Below are positions 45,934 to 58,799 of a stretch of DNA of 64,000 bases, piece by piece. The number at the start of each line of letters is the position of its first letter. Within the stretch, counting starts at the first letter, position 1. The stretch is taken from the NCBI GenBank assembly GCA_025766275.1, contig JAFKAC010000012.1, positions 1 through 64,000 on the forward strand, given 5' to 3'. The stretch is from Lactarius indigo. Taxonomy: Eukaryota; Basidiomycota; Agaricomycetes; Russulales; Russulaceae. Position numbers and translations under genes: made by a program. Below the pieces are notes generated by a model. The model saw nothing but the letters and a program-made list of their open reading frames with translations. It had not been told where the DNA came from and did no database searches.

Positions 45934-46486
45934 TTTTTTTGGATGCTTTTTGTTTCGACGACGATATGACGCTATGAGTGGTGCTGTGGGTTTTCGTGCG
46001 GTACGATGAGAAGGGAAGCTGGTGGTCTCCCTGTATCATTTATATCGTACTTTGTCCCCAGCCGACGTTTTAGTAGACACCGCTGGATTTTAGTGATTAG
46101 GACTGTTTCTCTCAAGACCGAGACGCTCCGAGTGACGACTTGATTCATCGCATCCTCTAGTCCTCATCAGATCAGGGGCGCGTGTTGATACACACTGCCT
46201 CACGAGGCAAGAGCGATGCGTGGATCGAGCGTATGCGACTTGTTTTGTTCGATACAATGCAAATCCGTCAAACAAATCACGGAAATTCGAAACGTATGTA
46301 TGTGCCTGTGAGTCCACCGATGGTGCAAGTGTATGGTAGGGGCAGAAAAAAGGGAGAGAAAAACGTGAAGAACGGGATGTCGTGGAGAGCGATCAATCAG
46401 CAACGAGGTATGTATGAAATAAAGAGTGGGAAAGCGCGCAATAACAAAAAAGGCGTGATACGTGAATTGTCCCGAAGAGTCCATCA
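45934..46486. other. Convergent 3' intergenic interval, no gene seen
   Basis: Lies between the stop codons of the REEP-like gene and the glucan synthase gene. It contains only short ORFs without features. Confidence 0.5.
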
Positions 46487-49400
46487 TTACAATTGATTAC
46501 ACAAGGTGCAGTGAAGACGGATTGTGTCCTTGAGAATGACAGCTTGTGATGGGGCCACGTGCATCAGGATATTGCGAAAATAAGAAGTACGAACAAGGGA
46601 CTTACGGGCAGCAATCAAGCCTACGAAGATTGCGATGACACTAAAGAATATAGGAACGTATTTGATAATCTGCAAGGCCGTCAGCTCAGCCCTAAAGATC
46701 CTACGATGTACTTACAATCGCCCGCCGCTGCTTCCTCACTTTGATGTTGAAAATGGGTGCATGAATCTGCTTCGACGGCCGCAACCAAACTAAAAAAAAA
46801 AAAAGGAACGAATTTGAATAAGGCCAGGGCCGCAACAACAGAATACACGGATACTTACAGAGCAAGATCGAGTGGAGCCGGTCAACATATGGGAGCAGTA
46901 GCGCGGGGGTGAGCATGAACAAGATAAAGTGGCCGATGAGGAAGTCGGAGCTCCAGAGGGAGAGCTCGATGATCTTGACGATGAACTCACGCGCCGGCTG
47001 CGACAACACGTGTGCGCCGAGGCCGCGGCCGTACCACTTGCCCGTCCACCACGCCCGGTTCGTCTCATCGTGCTTGAATTCGCGCGAGAGGAACACCGAG
47101 ATAAGGACCTTGTGGATCGCGCGCTGGATCGCCACGATCGTGATGAGACCTAGCACGGCATGCGACGTGTCCCAAAGTTCCAAGAACCACTACGTTGGCT
47201 CCAGGTGAGCGCTCCGCACCCAACACAACCAATCAGAAGAGAACAAAAACTTACGAAGAACTCAAAGAACCCGATCATACCGATCGTGCCAAGCAAGTGA
47301 GCAAGTGTCGCCATGACTGCGCCGAACCGTACGCAGCAAGAGTCCAGTATCGGTCCCAAAAAGAGCGAGACGAGGAAGAGGATGAGTAAGATGGCAGCGT
47401 TCCACACGATTGGACCGAGGGATACCACGGCGATACGAATGAGGGGGCTAGGCGGAGTCTGTCCGGAGACTGGGAATGATTTGACGAACATGTACGCGAC
47501 GATAAGGAGGAAGGCAAAAAAGATGGGGAAGAGAACCTCGGATATGATGACTGCGCGCCAACCTGCGCGCGGAACATCACCAGAAAGCTTTTCCGATGGC
47601 CGGCCGAGCTTCTTTTTCTTGTACCCTGTGATCATCGTGCGCGACAATCGGCAGTATCCGATCCAAGAGTTGTTGTGCGAACGCGAATTGCCGCGCGACA
47701 TCCAACGCAAGAACTCGCTGTAAGACGAAACTCCCTGTTGAGGAAACATACGCGACGCATGACGAAACAGATACTCACCGATAGTCGACAATAAAGTCTG
47801 CAAACGAGAACTGATGCGGGTTGAACAAGAACGGAGCGATACAAAGGGCGAGAATCGAGATCCAAAAGTAGATCAAGTACGGCGTCCAGAACGAGAGGGT
47901 AACGTATAGGAGCATCAACAGCGTACGCATGCCGAGGTAAATGCTAGGACCGGCAAAGCGCGAGAAGAGGATGCTGAACGAGATCCGAGACGTCGCGAAG
48001 CCACGGCCAGTGGCAATGTATCGAGCGCCACCGAAGGTCAGATTGTTCAAGATCGAGTGCGTGTAGATCTGGGTGGAGAACACTTCAAACACGGGCGAAA
48101 GCGACATGAATTGTTTGCTGAGTCGCACAAGCGCACGCCCAGTTCCGCGCTCGATCAATTCTGAATACGGCACTCAAGGATAATACGTCAAGATGTAAGC
48201 TAAGAAACCTACCTTGCATGAACAGTGGCAGGAACGCGATCATGAATACCAGGAAGATGCTGATGATGCAATGGTGAATCCAGTTGAAGACGGGGTGGAG
48301 GTTGTAGCATCCCCCTTGTCCGTTCAGTGGCTGACCGGTGCTCGAGTATCGGCATATCGTGAGCTGCGAGTTGAGGGTGCCGAGGAAGACCACTGCAAAA
48401 AAGGTCGAGTTTTAAGTGTCAAATCGGTACATTACGACGGGAAAATACGCACTGGTTACGATGAAGAGCTGCACCGACAAGATGATAAGCATGTTGTTGA
48501 TGTGGAAACCCGGGTGGCCGTAGTAAAAAGTCAAGAAGCGGTCGATGGGGAGCTGCGTGCCGAGGTAGTAATACTCGCGACTGAGCATTTGTTCGCCCAT
48601 GCCGGTGCCGATTTTGGTCTGGAAGTTGAGGATCGTGCCAAAGCCGAGGTCGCGACCTTTACCGCACTGGTAGTACTCCGTGTGCTTGATGCGCCCTCCG
48701 CGTCCAAACGCGTTCATACCGGCGTAGATGTCCTCGTTGAGGTGCAGGCCTTTCTGAGCTTTGGACACGCCACCACGGGTGTTCATGAATGTCGCGTTGA
48801 GGAAGTCGGGGTGTCCGTAGTGCAGCTTGCCGCCAATCCACGCCAGCGAGCGCGCCGTGAGCGTACCGAACGTCTGCTCTTTACCGGCGGCGATGTCGCC
48901 GAGTATACCGATGTTCTCGGAGAAGATGTACTCGCGTGCGCCGACGATGGCGACAGGTGCGGCCTTGAACTCCTTGTGGCCCCACTGCGCGTAAGGACTC
49001 TGACTGCTGACGGAGTACTCCTCAAACTCGGCAAGGACGTTACGGATCTTGAGACACTCCTCTAGGTAGTTGTCCTGATTGGCATCGATAAGCTGTAGGT
49101 ACTCGCCACGGTAGAAGATGATCGCGTGATTCTGGTTGTCCGACTTGCCGTCGCCGAGAATGGGGTTTCCGGGAAGCTCGATGCGGAACTTAGGCTTGCG
49201 CCGGCCCGTCTGCGGATTAAACTCGGAGTGACCATCGATGAGGGCAGAATAGAGACGTGGCTCGCCGCCGTCCTTGCGCGGCTCTTCCTCGAGGTAGGCG
49301 ATCTGGAGTTCCGGGTAGGCGCGCAGTAAAAACTCGGCATTCTCGTGCTCCTCCTTGTTAAACTTGGAGTACCGCTGCATGGAGACGACAAACTTGAACT

Positions 49401-52400
49401 TGCGGCGGGCCATGTGTTCGAGTTCGCGCTCGAGTTTATCCGTGTTGCCGCCGAACATCTGGACGACCTCGGGGTTTTCGACGCGGTACAGTAGCTTGAT
49501 CGCCTTCCCGTAATTCATCATGCCCGAAACGGTGCGGTACAGTGTTTGGAAACGTAACGAAGCCCAAATGCGCGTGCGTAGAGTAAACTCCGGTGCGGCA
49601 CTCTTGAAACCGATGCAGTAAAATGGTAGGTCGTCGAGTTTCGACGAGCTCTTCTCGTCACCAGGGAACGTGCCATCAAACATCTCCGATTCTTGAGCGA
49701 GAATCTTGGTGTCCCTGACAAAGTTCTCCCATTCGAGACCGTGCAGTTGCTTGAGATACTCGAGGAGCGTGACGCGTGTATTGATGTCGGACTCCTTGAT
49801 GATCTCCCGCAAGGAAAGGAGGATCTTGGGGACAAGCCAATCAATCAATAGACGCACAAAAAAAAATAAGGAAGACCTGCGTACCTTTTCATTGTAGTGG
49901 GGCGTTAGAACCGTAAACGTAGGCATCGCGTCTACCGGAAGCGCCTCGGGAAGCGCTGTCGTAAGCGACTGAGCGAAGAACGAGATCCGGCGCTCCGCTT
50001 CTGAACCTGGCGGGAAGAAGCTGCCCTTGAAGCCCTTGTCGGTCTGAGCGACGAAGAATGGGGGAGCACGGAGACTGCGCCGGCCATCCGGGGTGTCGAC
50101 CTGGTGATAAAGGAGCTTTTGCACGTGATCAATGGACAGTAAGTGCTCGCGATACATCGAGATGATGATCGCATTCCAGATCTGAGAGACAAGGACCTAA
50201 GGACGAACAGTCAGGCCGAGGAGCGCGTGTGCATAACAAAATGTGGACACACCTTGGGTTTGTACCGAACCTCTAAATCCGACGTTGCCAGGATCTTGGA
50301 GTATATGCGTTTCGGCAAGCGGGCAAAGATGTCCCTCCAAGGCGTCCAGATCGATAACCCGAGCATGAAGGAGCGGGCAATGGAATACACGGTATTCCAG
50401 ATGATGTACCACAAGAACGTGTCGAGGAAGAAGAGTACGAGGTCCATAATGAACATGATTGTGAGAGTAAAGATGGCTTGATTGCGGCAGAGCGAATTAC
50501 CGAACAACTTTTCGTGGCAATTCTGGATCTTCATGCCAGCCATGGCACGGATAGGATCGCGGAATGCGAGGGTGAGGAAGAAGTACGACTCGGTGAACTT
50601 GCACCCAAAGACGAGGAACCAGAGAAAGGCGCTCCCGAGGCGCGCCTGGGAATGCAAGAGAGGATAGCTGGCCGTGAAGGTCTGAGACGCGAGATACTTG
50701 CGGGACTTGCCAGCGACGCGATCACCGAACATCCGACCTGAGGGCATGATGCCGAAAAGCAAGGTTGCGACTACAGAGATGAAAAATTGAGCGATGCCGA
50801 GGATGAGCGCGAGAGATCCGCCGCCGTCCGTCTGGTTCTCTACGATAGCGATGTAAAAGGTGGGGCCAGCCGTGAGGGCAAGTGTAACTAGGAGAAATAG
50901 TAAGCGACGGGTGAGGTGAGACGTGTTGTTCCAAGTTGTCGGGATGTACGAGAACTCTGCGAGCGTCGCGAGAATCATGATGACAGTGGCTACGGCACCT
51001 CCGAGGGCCGTGGCGGACCATGTCAAAGCGGACGAGTGTCGTCGTTCTGGCTGGTAGATGGTCGGGGCGTTATAGGCGGTGTAGAACCAAAAGAGGGATA
51101 CGTGAATGACCCAAATGCGATTGAAGTTGACGAGTAAGTGGCCGAAGGATCGCTTCTCGTAGTACGTCTTGAAGAACGCGCGATTCCAATCGATGCGGTC
51201 GAAACGCATGAAACGCTGTGCAGGAGGGATGTCCACAAGACGAGTCTAACAAGGAAATCAATACCGGAACAAGGTAACCAAAGGTATCAGAAATGGACGC
51301 ACCTTGTCCATGAGGACGATCCGAGCGATGCCCTCGGGGTACCAAAACAGCTGATTGACATCATCATAACCAATGATGCGATCGTGATCGCGCTCGCGCC
51401 GTACAAACTTGCCGTCCACTGATTCATAGCCCTGATCACGGATGAAGCGGTAGAGGGGCTTGATGACGGCGCGAAGGTAGAGACCTTCTGGCACGGGATC
51501 GATGCGGTTCTGGCATTCGGGCGAGCGGTAATAGTCGTCCGCGCATTTGAAGATGAAGCAGAGACACTCGGGAACAAATCGGACTTGGGCGGCCTCTCCC
51601 CAGCAAAGGAGGTAGAGGGCGATCTGTCGCATGCGGTCGTACTGGGACATGTTGTTCATCGCCTGCCGCCAGCGTTCGAGGGCGCCGGTCAGGGACTTTT
51701 CCGAATGATTGCGACCGCCGCCGCGCTTTGAGCGGAGACGTTGGAGACCGGGATTTTGCGTATGACCGACGGCATCGTCGAGATCGAGTTGGGCGGCAAA
51801 GTACCATTTGCGGTAATTCGCATGCTGGCCACCGATATAGTCCGCGTGGAGAGTGAGGAGTGCCTGATTTGGCGACATGCGGGACGCGCGGCTGTCTAGA
51901 AGTTGCATTGTGAAGTCGAACTATCGAGGCTGTGAGTAACAAGCGCCGGGAAAATTGTGGCGCCAAAGGTAGCGCACCATATTTCGCATCGAGTCTCTCT
52001 GGAAGCCAAACTTCTGCTGGAGGTCGAGGAATATGTCTTCAATCTCCTCCTTGGAAAGAGGAATGGCGCGCTCTGCCCCCCAGGCAGGATAGGGCTCGCG
52101 ACCACCACCATATTGGGCTGCGCCCAAGTCACCGAAGGTTGGCGCCGAAGAGCGCCCACCGTGGAGAGACTCCGCCGATTGGCCCAATCGTTGGCCGTAG
52201 ACATCGTGATCCGAATCGGTATCTGGTTGACCTGGGATACGTGGTTTGATGGATGGGTGGATGGAGACGCGAGGAAATTAGGTGAAAGACGAACCGTATG
52301 GGTCTGGGTGATCATAATCGTTCAAGCCTGCCGCGCTACTCTCTGAGCCGTAATTGTCTCTATGATAGGCGTCCGAAGGCTCAACGTCGTTGTCGTAATA

Positions 52401-52493
52401 ATTTCTGGGATGGAATGGATCGTGCATGTCAGCAGGAGGGGATGGAGAGAGGTAGCCCTCTTGACTGCGGGATGGGCGGTGACGAGCAGCCAT
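46487..52493 (-). CDS. FKS1: 1,3-beta-glucan synthase catalytic subunit (GT48, Fks1 type)
   Basis: Thirteen exons (52493-52295, 52231-51978, 51920-51303, 51245-50253, 50196-49885, 49824-48453, 48392-48213, 48160-47779, 47717-47255, 47189-46859, 46789-46716, 46669-46606, 46542-46487) give a continuous 1765-residue frame, normal for the family. Order: Pro/Tyr-rich cytosolic N-terminus, FKS1 domain 1 (residues about 160-350: [20 protein letters not shown]), a first helix cluster with the hot-spot-1 segment [10 protein letters not shown] near residue 580, the large cytosolic GT48 domain ([66 protein letters not shown]), then the C-terminal helix cluster. It polymerises UDP-glucose into cell-wall 1,3-beta-glucan at the plasma membrane, activated by Rho1. 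Yeast FLVLSLRDP differs at hot spot 1. Long antisense ORFs are shadows. Confidence 0.97.
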
Positions 52494-52922
52494 GATGATA
52501 GGAGGGGGAGAGGGAGGGAGAAGAGGAAGAGAGAGGCAACTGAGGTGCCAGGGTGGTGGACGTCGTGGACGTCGTCGGATAAGAAGAGAAGGTGAAAGTG
52601 GAAGGTGGAAGGGAAGGCGAGGAAGGGGCGAGGAGGCGCTGACTGTGACCTGGGGACGAGCAACCAAGAAAGGCAACCTCAGCCAGTTGCTGCCGGGTTT
52701 CAATTAGCCGTCTCCACTGAAAAACCACCGGCCATCGTCCAACTCGAAATCATTATCTTATTATTTATTACAGAGACCCTCTGAAGAGTATAGTACAACA
52801 TCCAGGCTGTTGTATGAGCGTCTCGTACGACAATGCTCTTCCCACGTCTCAGTAAGGTTCTGCCACGCCGACTGCGCATGCACAGCCAGTTGAGCCACAT
52901 GCCCCGCTTCCACGCATTTCCC
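52494..52922. other. Promoter interval of the glucan synthase gene
   Basis: Between the glucan synthase start and the 3' end of the upstream minus-strand gene. It is purine-rich on the plus strand (GGGAGAGGGAGGGAGAAGAGG near 52502), i.e. CT-rich on the coding strand just ahead of the ATG, a common fungal core-promoter feature. Confidence 0.5.
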
Positions 52923-53790
52923 CTAACTTGGAATCGCCACCATCCTGCTTAACGATTTATGAGATACCCAGTGTCTAAAGACTCCCCAAGCGAGCGTGGC
53001 GGCTATCATCAACCCAGGAACGATTATCCGTGCGCCCCACGCCGAAGTTTCATGTTCGACCTGAAAAAAATAAGCAGATAAGGCAACCGAGGTGCTGGCT
53101 GAGAACAAAGAAGTGCTCACAACTGAGGTGAACGGGGAGAGCACTGGGATCGTGAAATGCGATGCCACCGGTGTGGGTGGTGATGCACGGGAGTGCGTGA
53201 TAAGGAGGCACAAAACAACAACGGCTAGGACCGCAATGCAGCCTATCTAGAGGGGCAGAACTGTGTGAAACACAGTGATTGTTGGAGCGATAATGATGAT
53301 GAAATCGGACCACTATCCACTCCATCTTCCTCTGACGCGCCTCATGTGCTCCATGCAGGACCGCGATCTCCTCCTGTGAGGAGGCACCGCTCATCAAAAA
53401 AAAAATTAGGGTCGCAGCGAAAAGTAGTTATGACAGTACCCTGCGCTTGGCGTCTTCCTTGTGTATAACGCCCCGCAATTCATGGGCATGCTTGTTTCGT
53501 TCGGTCAGGAGCACCTCGGCGGTGACGGCGCGAGCTGCCCAGTACCGCGCGGCGGAGGAGTCAGGTGCCGGGCACGGGGCTACACTCCCCGACTTGGCGT
53601 GTGAGGGCGAAGGCTTTCCGGCTGAGGGTATGAGCGAAGGGCCCTGCTGCGCGTAATACAGCGTCCGGGAGGTGTTGGCATGCGGCATAAGGTCGGAGTC
53701 GGTCGGCCTCTGCCGGAATATGCGACGATGCAGGTTTTTCAGCATGACCGACGGTTTCATTGGACGTACTGGTGGGAGTTGGGAGTCCAC
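52923..53790 (-). CDS. Unrecognised protein with two membrane helices
   Basis: A four-exon model (53790-53435, 53389-53311, 53246-53121, 53060-52923) gives 232 residues. An acidic/basic, probably coiled segment (AEVLLTERNKHAHELRGVIH) precedes a first helix (IGCIAVLAVVVLCLLI). An approximately 30-residue loop follows, then a second helix (IIVPGLMIAATLAWGVF) and a short basic tail. Introns 2 and 3 have normal GT-AG ends. Intron 1 uses a weak GTCATA donor, selected because the adjacent GTACTG loses the frame. I do not recognise the family. Same strand as the glucan synthase gene, about 430 bp upstream of it. Confidence 0.6.
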
Positions 53791-56700
53791 TTCTTCATTA
53801 CCATCATCGAACTCAACCTGTCAATGCATGCGGTGCACGTTGATTTTTTGATTATATTAGTTCCACCCCCAAGCCTCATGGGAGACAGGTTTCCGCCGAT
53901 TTCTCCATCTCGCTCAGACTCGGATGGGTACTTTCTTCTCGGGAAGGATACAGTCGTACAAACCACAACATGATACCCCATATAAGACTCAACGATGTCA
54001 TCCCCACCTTCAGTATAACGGCCGAAACCCATAAACAATGATATCAGCAATCTACCAATTATGGATTCACGACGACCTCGTTGGTCGACAACAGCTTAGG
54101 ATATCCTCCCTAGTTCGTGTTCTAGGCTTGGAACTGCACGCATTCCCTTCTCCGAGTGATGGCTGAGGCGGCAGGTGGGGACAACAGGGTATCGGATGCA
54201 TTCGGTTTTTGCGACGATGGAGTTTCTACGTTCTACAGGCGGTTTTCGAATGGGCCACCAAAGGTCGGGCATCTCTCTACTCTTGCAGATTGATCTTCCA
54301 TAGACGCGACGTCATCCAGGGCCAAGACAAAGTTCCTATTCCCCTTCCGGTTCCTTCCCTGTCGCCAGTCGCCTGCCAAGAACGCGACCCCCCAGATTAC
54401 TCACCCTCGCCCAGAATCTGCGACGGGGACTTCAGCACCAGCTCCGGTCATTCCTTACGATGCCTCGTCTTATATCCCTTAGCCGGGGTCTCTGTGTCAA
54501 CCCTTGGACGTCTACAGTCAGTTACAGTTCAGCTCATATTTGGTGGGCCCGCCGAAATACGGTTCCGGTCACGTGACGTGTTGCTCATTCCGAACAATTT
54601 CCGAATTCAACTCCAAGCCGGCTCGTCGCCCTGTGCCAATCTTACCGAGATGGCCGAAATTTTCGGACGAGGACAGCAGTGACTTTGCACCTCGAAGCGG
54701 GGCGGGGATCACGTGCGCTAGATGATGAGGGCGCAGAGGATTTATTTTTTCAGCAACTGCGGCTTTATTCACTTACGCGACATTAGACCAGATTCTAGAA
54801 GACGATCTAAGAACAACAAAGAGAGACATTCCCGAAAGAAATATGATGAGCGCGGCGTGCAGTCACCGATCTGTTCTGTCGTGATATCGTGTTGCTTCCT
54901 GTAAGGGTTCGGACTCGGACACAAGAACTCCCAAAACGGTCGTAAAAAAACAGTGACGAGATCTCTTTGGAGAGCCCTCCAGGTGGTGCTCACGGACACT
55001 GAGCCACTCGCCATGCTTGCACTCCATCAGGTTGATCGGCCGTGTTCTCTTCACCAGGCTGCATCAATAGGCGCCGCATGCCCCTCGAACTTTTTTCAGG
55101 GTGAGCCGGCCAGCGGCCTTCGAGCCAGACCTCCCCGCGGAAGCTAGGCTAACCAGCAGGTGTCGTTCGAGCTACCATCGACGGCGCCCCCCGCGCCAGG
55201 CGTTACGCGCACGGGCCTGCCGACGAGAGCAGTACAATGCACCCGCCTTGTGGCGCGCGAACTTGTCGAGGCCCAGTTCATTCTCGGCTGCCACCGCAGC
55301 CGCAGCCGCAGCCACCCATTATTCCTGTCCTCATTATGTCTCGGTTTTAGGGCTGTGCCATTCGGTTTGGCTGCGCAGCCCAATGTTGCTCGAACCCATG
55401 GAAGCACGATCGCAGCAGACTGTTGCGTCATCTATGGTGAATGGTTATCGCGTGATGGACTGCGGTGGTCGCCCCTACCTCAGAGTGGGGAGGAGGAGAC
55501 TTGGAGCGCGAGATATCGGTTCTGTGGCTATTGTGAGTGCGGCTAAGTTCCTGTGGCTTACCACCGTATGGTCTTTTGTTCCCCTTTTCCTCACAAACGT
55601 AGGCGCCAGTTTGAGTGTTGGGGCTTGTGCGGCGCCTGTACCCAATATGTGGTGTCTTGCCACATTGCGTCCTGCCCGTATGCGTATATCTGGTGCAGCA
55701 CGAGCGTGCAGCAAACGCACTGTCTGTCTGATGGAGTTCTCTCGATCCGCATTGCTCGGAAACGAGCAGACAATGGGGGGTCGTGGCAAACGCCATTGGC
55801 TCGTGTTGGCCCACTGGTCCATCAATCATCGTTAATGAACTGGGCGCCCCGCGGGGTCATACGTATTACAATGTCGATCGGGCCCAGGTTCAGGTTCATC
55901 AGATGCACTGGGTGCCAGGGATCTTGATGGTTCCCTTTTACCGTGCACACGCGAACGTTGGGTTTCAGGGCCAGTATGGGGCCATATGTCTTTTGGGTAG
56001 ATTTGAGAAGACAGTATGTTTTTGTGCCTGAAGGGATTTTACCGTTAAAGGGCCAAGCGCGTATCGACTCAAGGGACATCACTTAAAGGACGCACAGTAA
56101 CCGAAGGATGGGGCCATCTGATGAACAATGTGGCATTAAAGAGTGTCGTACGATACGACCAGTCGGGGTCGATGACCTATACTCCGGAAAATAAACTGAT
56201 TTTTCAAGAAAAAAAACAAAGTGTCGCATGACAAAGAGACACCTCGCATCAAGTTGTGGTGGACGTCGTACAGCAATGTAGAGCGCGGAAACCTCCTCAA
56301 CATAGCAGATGATACCGCTCGGACTAGGACTAAATATGTGCTCTGTCGCGTGCGTTTCACTTTGGCATGCCAAGATGCAGATTGCGAAGAATATGGCAAG
56401 GAGTCGAATGCCATGGGAACGTCCCTTGTTAGACCGGTAACTGGACGCCGTGTGGCACGTATGCCACGTCGCGCTGGCGTGGAGACTCGGATCCGGTCAG
56501 TAGGCACCTGCAAGGTTTTAAGTTCAGGCCCAGTAGGGCAGGAAGCGCACGCTCACTACCAGTGGTCCATTCTGGTGGGCGTGCCCCATGTATAATGTAT
56601 GACACAATGCCCAATGAGCCCTTCAAAGTCAAACCCAGAAGACGGATTATAGCGGACAGTGAGTCGCACCGTCAGGGAGATGGGCTGGGCTGAGGGTTGG

Positions 56701-57109
56701 GGGAGCATAGGTAGACCTTCGGACTGGATATCAATACAGCTGACGAATACGCCACCCGAAGAGTGTGTGAGATCAACGGAAAACTTTGACGGTGCGTGGG
56801 TCTGGGGCTAGATTCAATTGTGTAAATGGTAATGTTGAAGCGCATTGCATTGCCCCTTGAATAGACGGAAATATACCTTTAAGTATTGTAGACCATATGG
56901 TCTTACTGTTAATTATAGTACAGATAAAGGCGCGAGGGCGGCAGTGGCACAGCCTCGAGATTGGCGGCCTCGTTCCTCCGCGTCCTCATGTTACAGGACC
57001 GGTCTTACGTTATTGGGTGAGGGTAGGTCGCAATTATAGAGACGATGGCACATGGTCTCGACCCGTAAAGCTTGTAAAGCCGTGATCATCGTCTACTGGA
57101 TTCTAGTTG

Positions 57110-57750
57110 GGCTTCCGAGGACTTTATCCCTAAAAAGGTGATTACGTGAGATACGAACAAGAGAACTTACACGAGTTGGGAGTCAGCTTGAGAGGGTTCT
57201 CTCGCATCTTTTCTTTTCCGTAGGCTAATCGCTCTGGCCTCTTCTCGGTGGGATTCACCCACTGGGGATCATCTCCGGGTCTCGGAGGCATGGAAGATTC
57301 CAAAGACTGTCTGACCAAGGCCAGCGATTGGTGGTGGCAGATCTGGACTGTGGAGCCGGCGGCGCCGAATTTAAAAGTGGATCCCTCTTAATTCCCTTGA
57401 CGTCCTGGAAAGTCTCAACAAGGGCGGTATTGCATGCCAGCATCAGCAAGATGACGGATTGACCTCCGAGGTAGAGAATTGTGATCACCTGGCGAACGGG
57501 AAAAGGGCAGGCGGCTCATTGACGCCGACATGTAATAGAGAGTGTCAATGGAGCGGACTAATCCTATGAAGTGAGAACCCTCGTATTACAGGCCACGGTC
57601 TTGGAGGCCCGTGTAGCTCCCAAAATTGCGGGAAATACAAGAATACCTAGTAATCCCCGCTGGCCTCGCAAAGCCTTGAACCCTTTGGTCCAAGGTGCGG
57701 AGAACAATGTCCATACTCTGCAAACATATCAGTTGATTGGGGTTGTTAGT
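57110..57750 (-). pseudogene. Possible membrane-protein gene fragment
   Basis: Two hydrophobic segments in different frames are followed by a polar stretch ending in PEKRPERLAYGKEKMRE-like sequence. A plausible CAG acceptor lies near 57722, and a GTAAG-type donor near 57165. I cannot define a start or a family. It could equally be chance. Confidence 0.2.
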
Positions 57751-58752
57751 TGATAGCGCACAATTCCCAGACGGGACTCTCAGGTGTCAGGTTCTGTATG
57801 TTTCCCACATGGACCGTGGCACGACGCCACCGTTCTCGCCAGATGACCGGTACATAGCAACAAGTTGGCATTGCTGGGGTCGTAACGAGTCCCCGGACTT
57901 GCCAATGTTTTGGCGATAGCACGGTCCTCGATTGCGTAGCGATCGATGCCAGTCCTGTGTCATCCTTGCATTGTCATGAAAAAGACTACGCTCCATCATC
58001 TTTGTCAGGCCAAACGTCACCATAGCCGAAAATACTACGACTTGGCGGGGTGTTTCGACGTGGTGGACACGAGGAATGTGCTGGCAGATCGCTTCTCTTC
58101 ATTAATTGTGCATAATTTCATACCGCGAACGGCAGTAGGGATGACCAACGCTTACGAGCGTCAGAACTCGTCAGCCAGTTTTGAGAACAACACGATATTA
58201 TGATTACGTAGGGCGACGTTATGTAAAGGGCAAAGCCACACGGAACAACCTCGGCACGCTCAATCAAGCGTTCAATTACTGTAACTTCTTTAACAGTTCA
58301 ACGCACGTCTAGGTTCCCAGGCCGCTGAGCGGCGCGTGCCAGAATGAAACCCGGATCGTGATTCCGTCAGGAGGACGGAACGGAATTTGTCTACATGTGT
58401 AGGGAACTCGAAATCCAAGGGGAACAAGGGAACTAGAAGGCGATCTAGGTGCGGCTTTTAGATAGCGCACTTCCAGTTCTGCGAGTATATTTTCCATTAG
58501 GTGCATTGAAGCTACGGTAAGTAGTGTAGAAAGAATTTAGATGGGCGAGCTTCAACATCTATGGCGCCAAGTACATGCTGGCATGTCGAGGGGGGTTGTG
58601 CGGCTTTCAGTGAGTGATCGCATTACACTACAGCCGGTGAGCTCGCTCATTCTCATTCTGAAGAAACAAAATTCTGGCTATGGTCGGGCGTTGATTGCCG
58701 CGGGCTTATCTCGAACTTGCTTCTGCGTCCACATAGTAGGATGTCCTTGTGC

Positions 58753-58758
58753 TATAAA
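58753..58758 (+). promoter_or_regulatory. TATA box of O-methyltransferase A
   Basis: TATAAA lies 42 bases ahead of the ATG at 58800, inside GTGCTATAAATC. The same GTGCTATAAATC occurs ahead of the tandem paralogue (TATAAA at 62186-62191, ATG at 62236), so core promoter spacing is conserved. Confidence 0.65.
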
Positions 58759-58799
58759 TCATCTGCGTTTTTCACTCTTGCTATTTTTCTTCACCCAGT

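Larger units (their letters stand above)
53791..58799. other. Five-kilobase interval without a confident gene
   Basis: Many short ORFs occur on both strands (the longest is 55101-55835 plus), but they lack domains and have no supporting splice signals. On the minus strand, 57740-57110 shows hydrophobic stretches (GLLGILVFPAILGA, and ITILYLGGQSVILLMLACN near 57480) with a possible intron between them, so a small membrane-protein gene or remnant is possible. TATAAA at 58753-58758 belongs to the next gene. Confidence 0.35.

Noticed and set aside
48214..49065. 283-residue ORF on the plus strand
   Set aside because: Antisense to exons 6 and 7 of the glucan synthase gene, whose protein is unmistakable. 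The opposite frame is open by codon bias only.
55101..55835. 244-residue plus-strand ORF
   Set aside because: GC-rich with no domain, no splice signals and overlapping ORFs on both strands of similar length; not supported as a gene.
57787..58023. Minus-strand ORF with a DWHRSLR motif as a wax-synthase-like protein
   Set aside because: Diagnostic family motifs are missing and no exon chain keeps frame.
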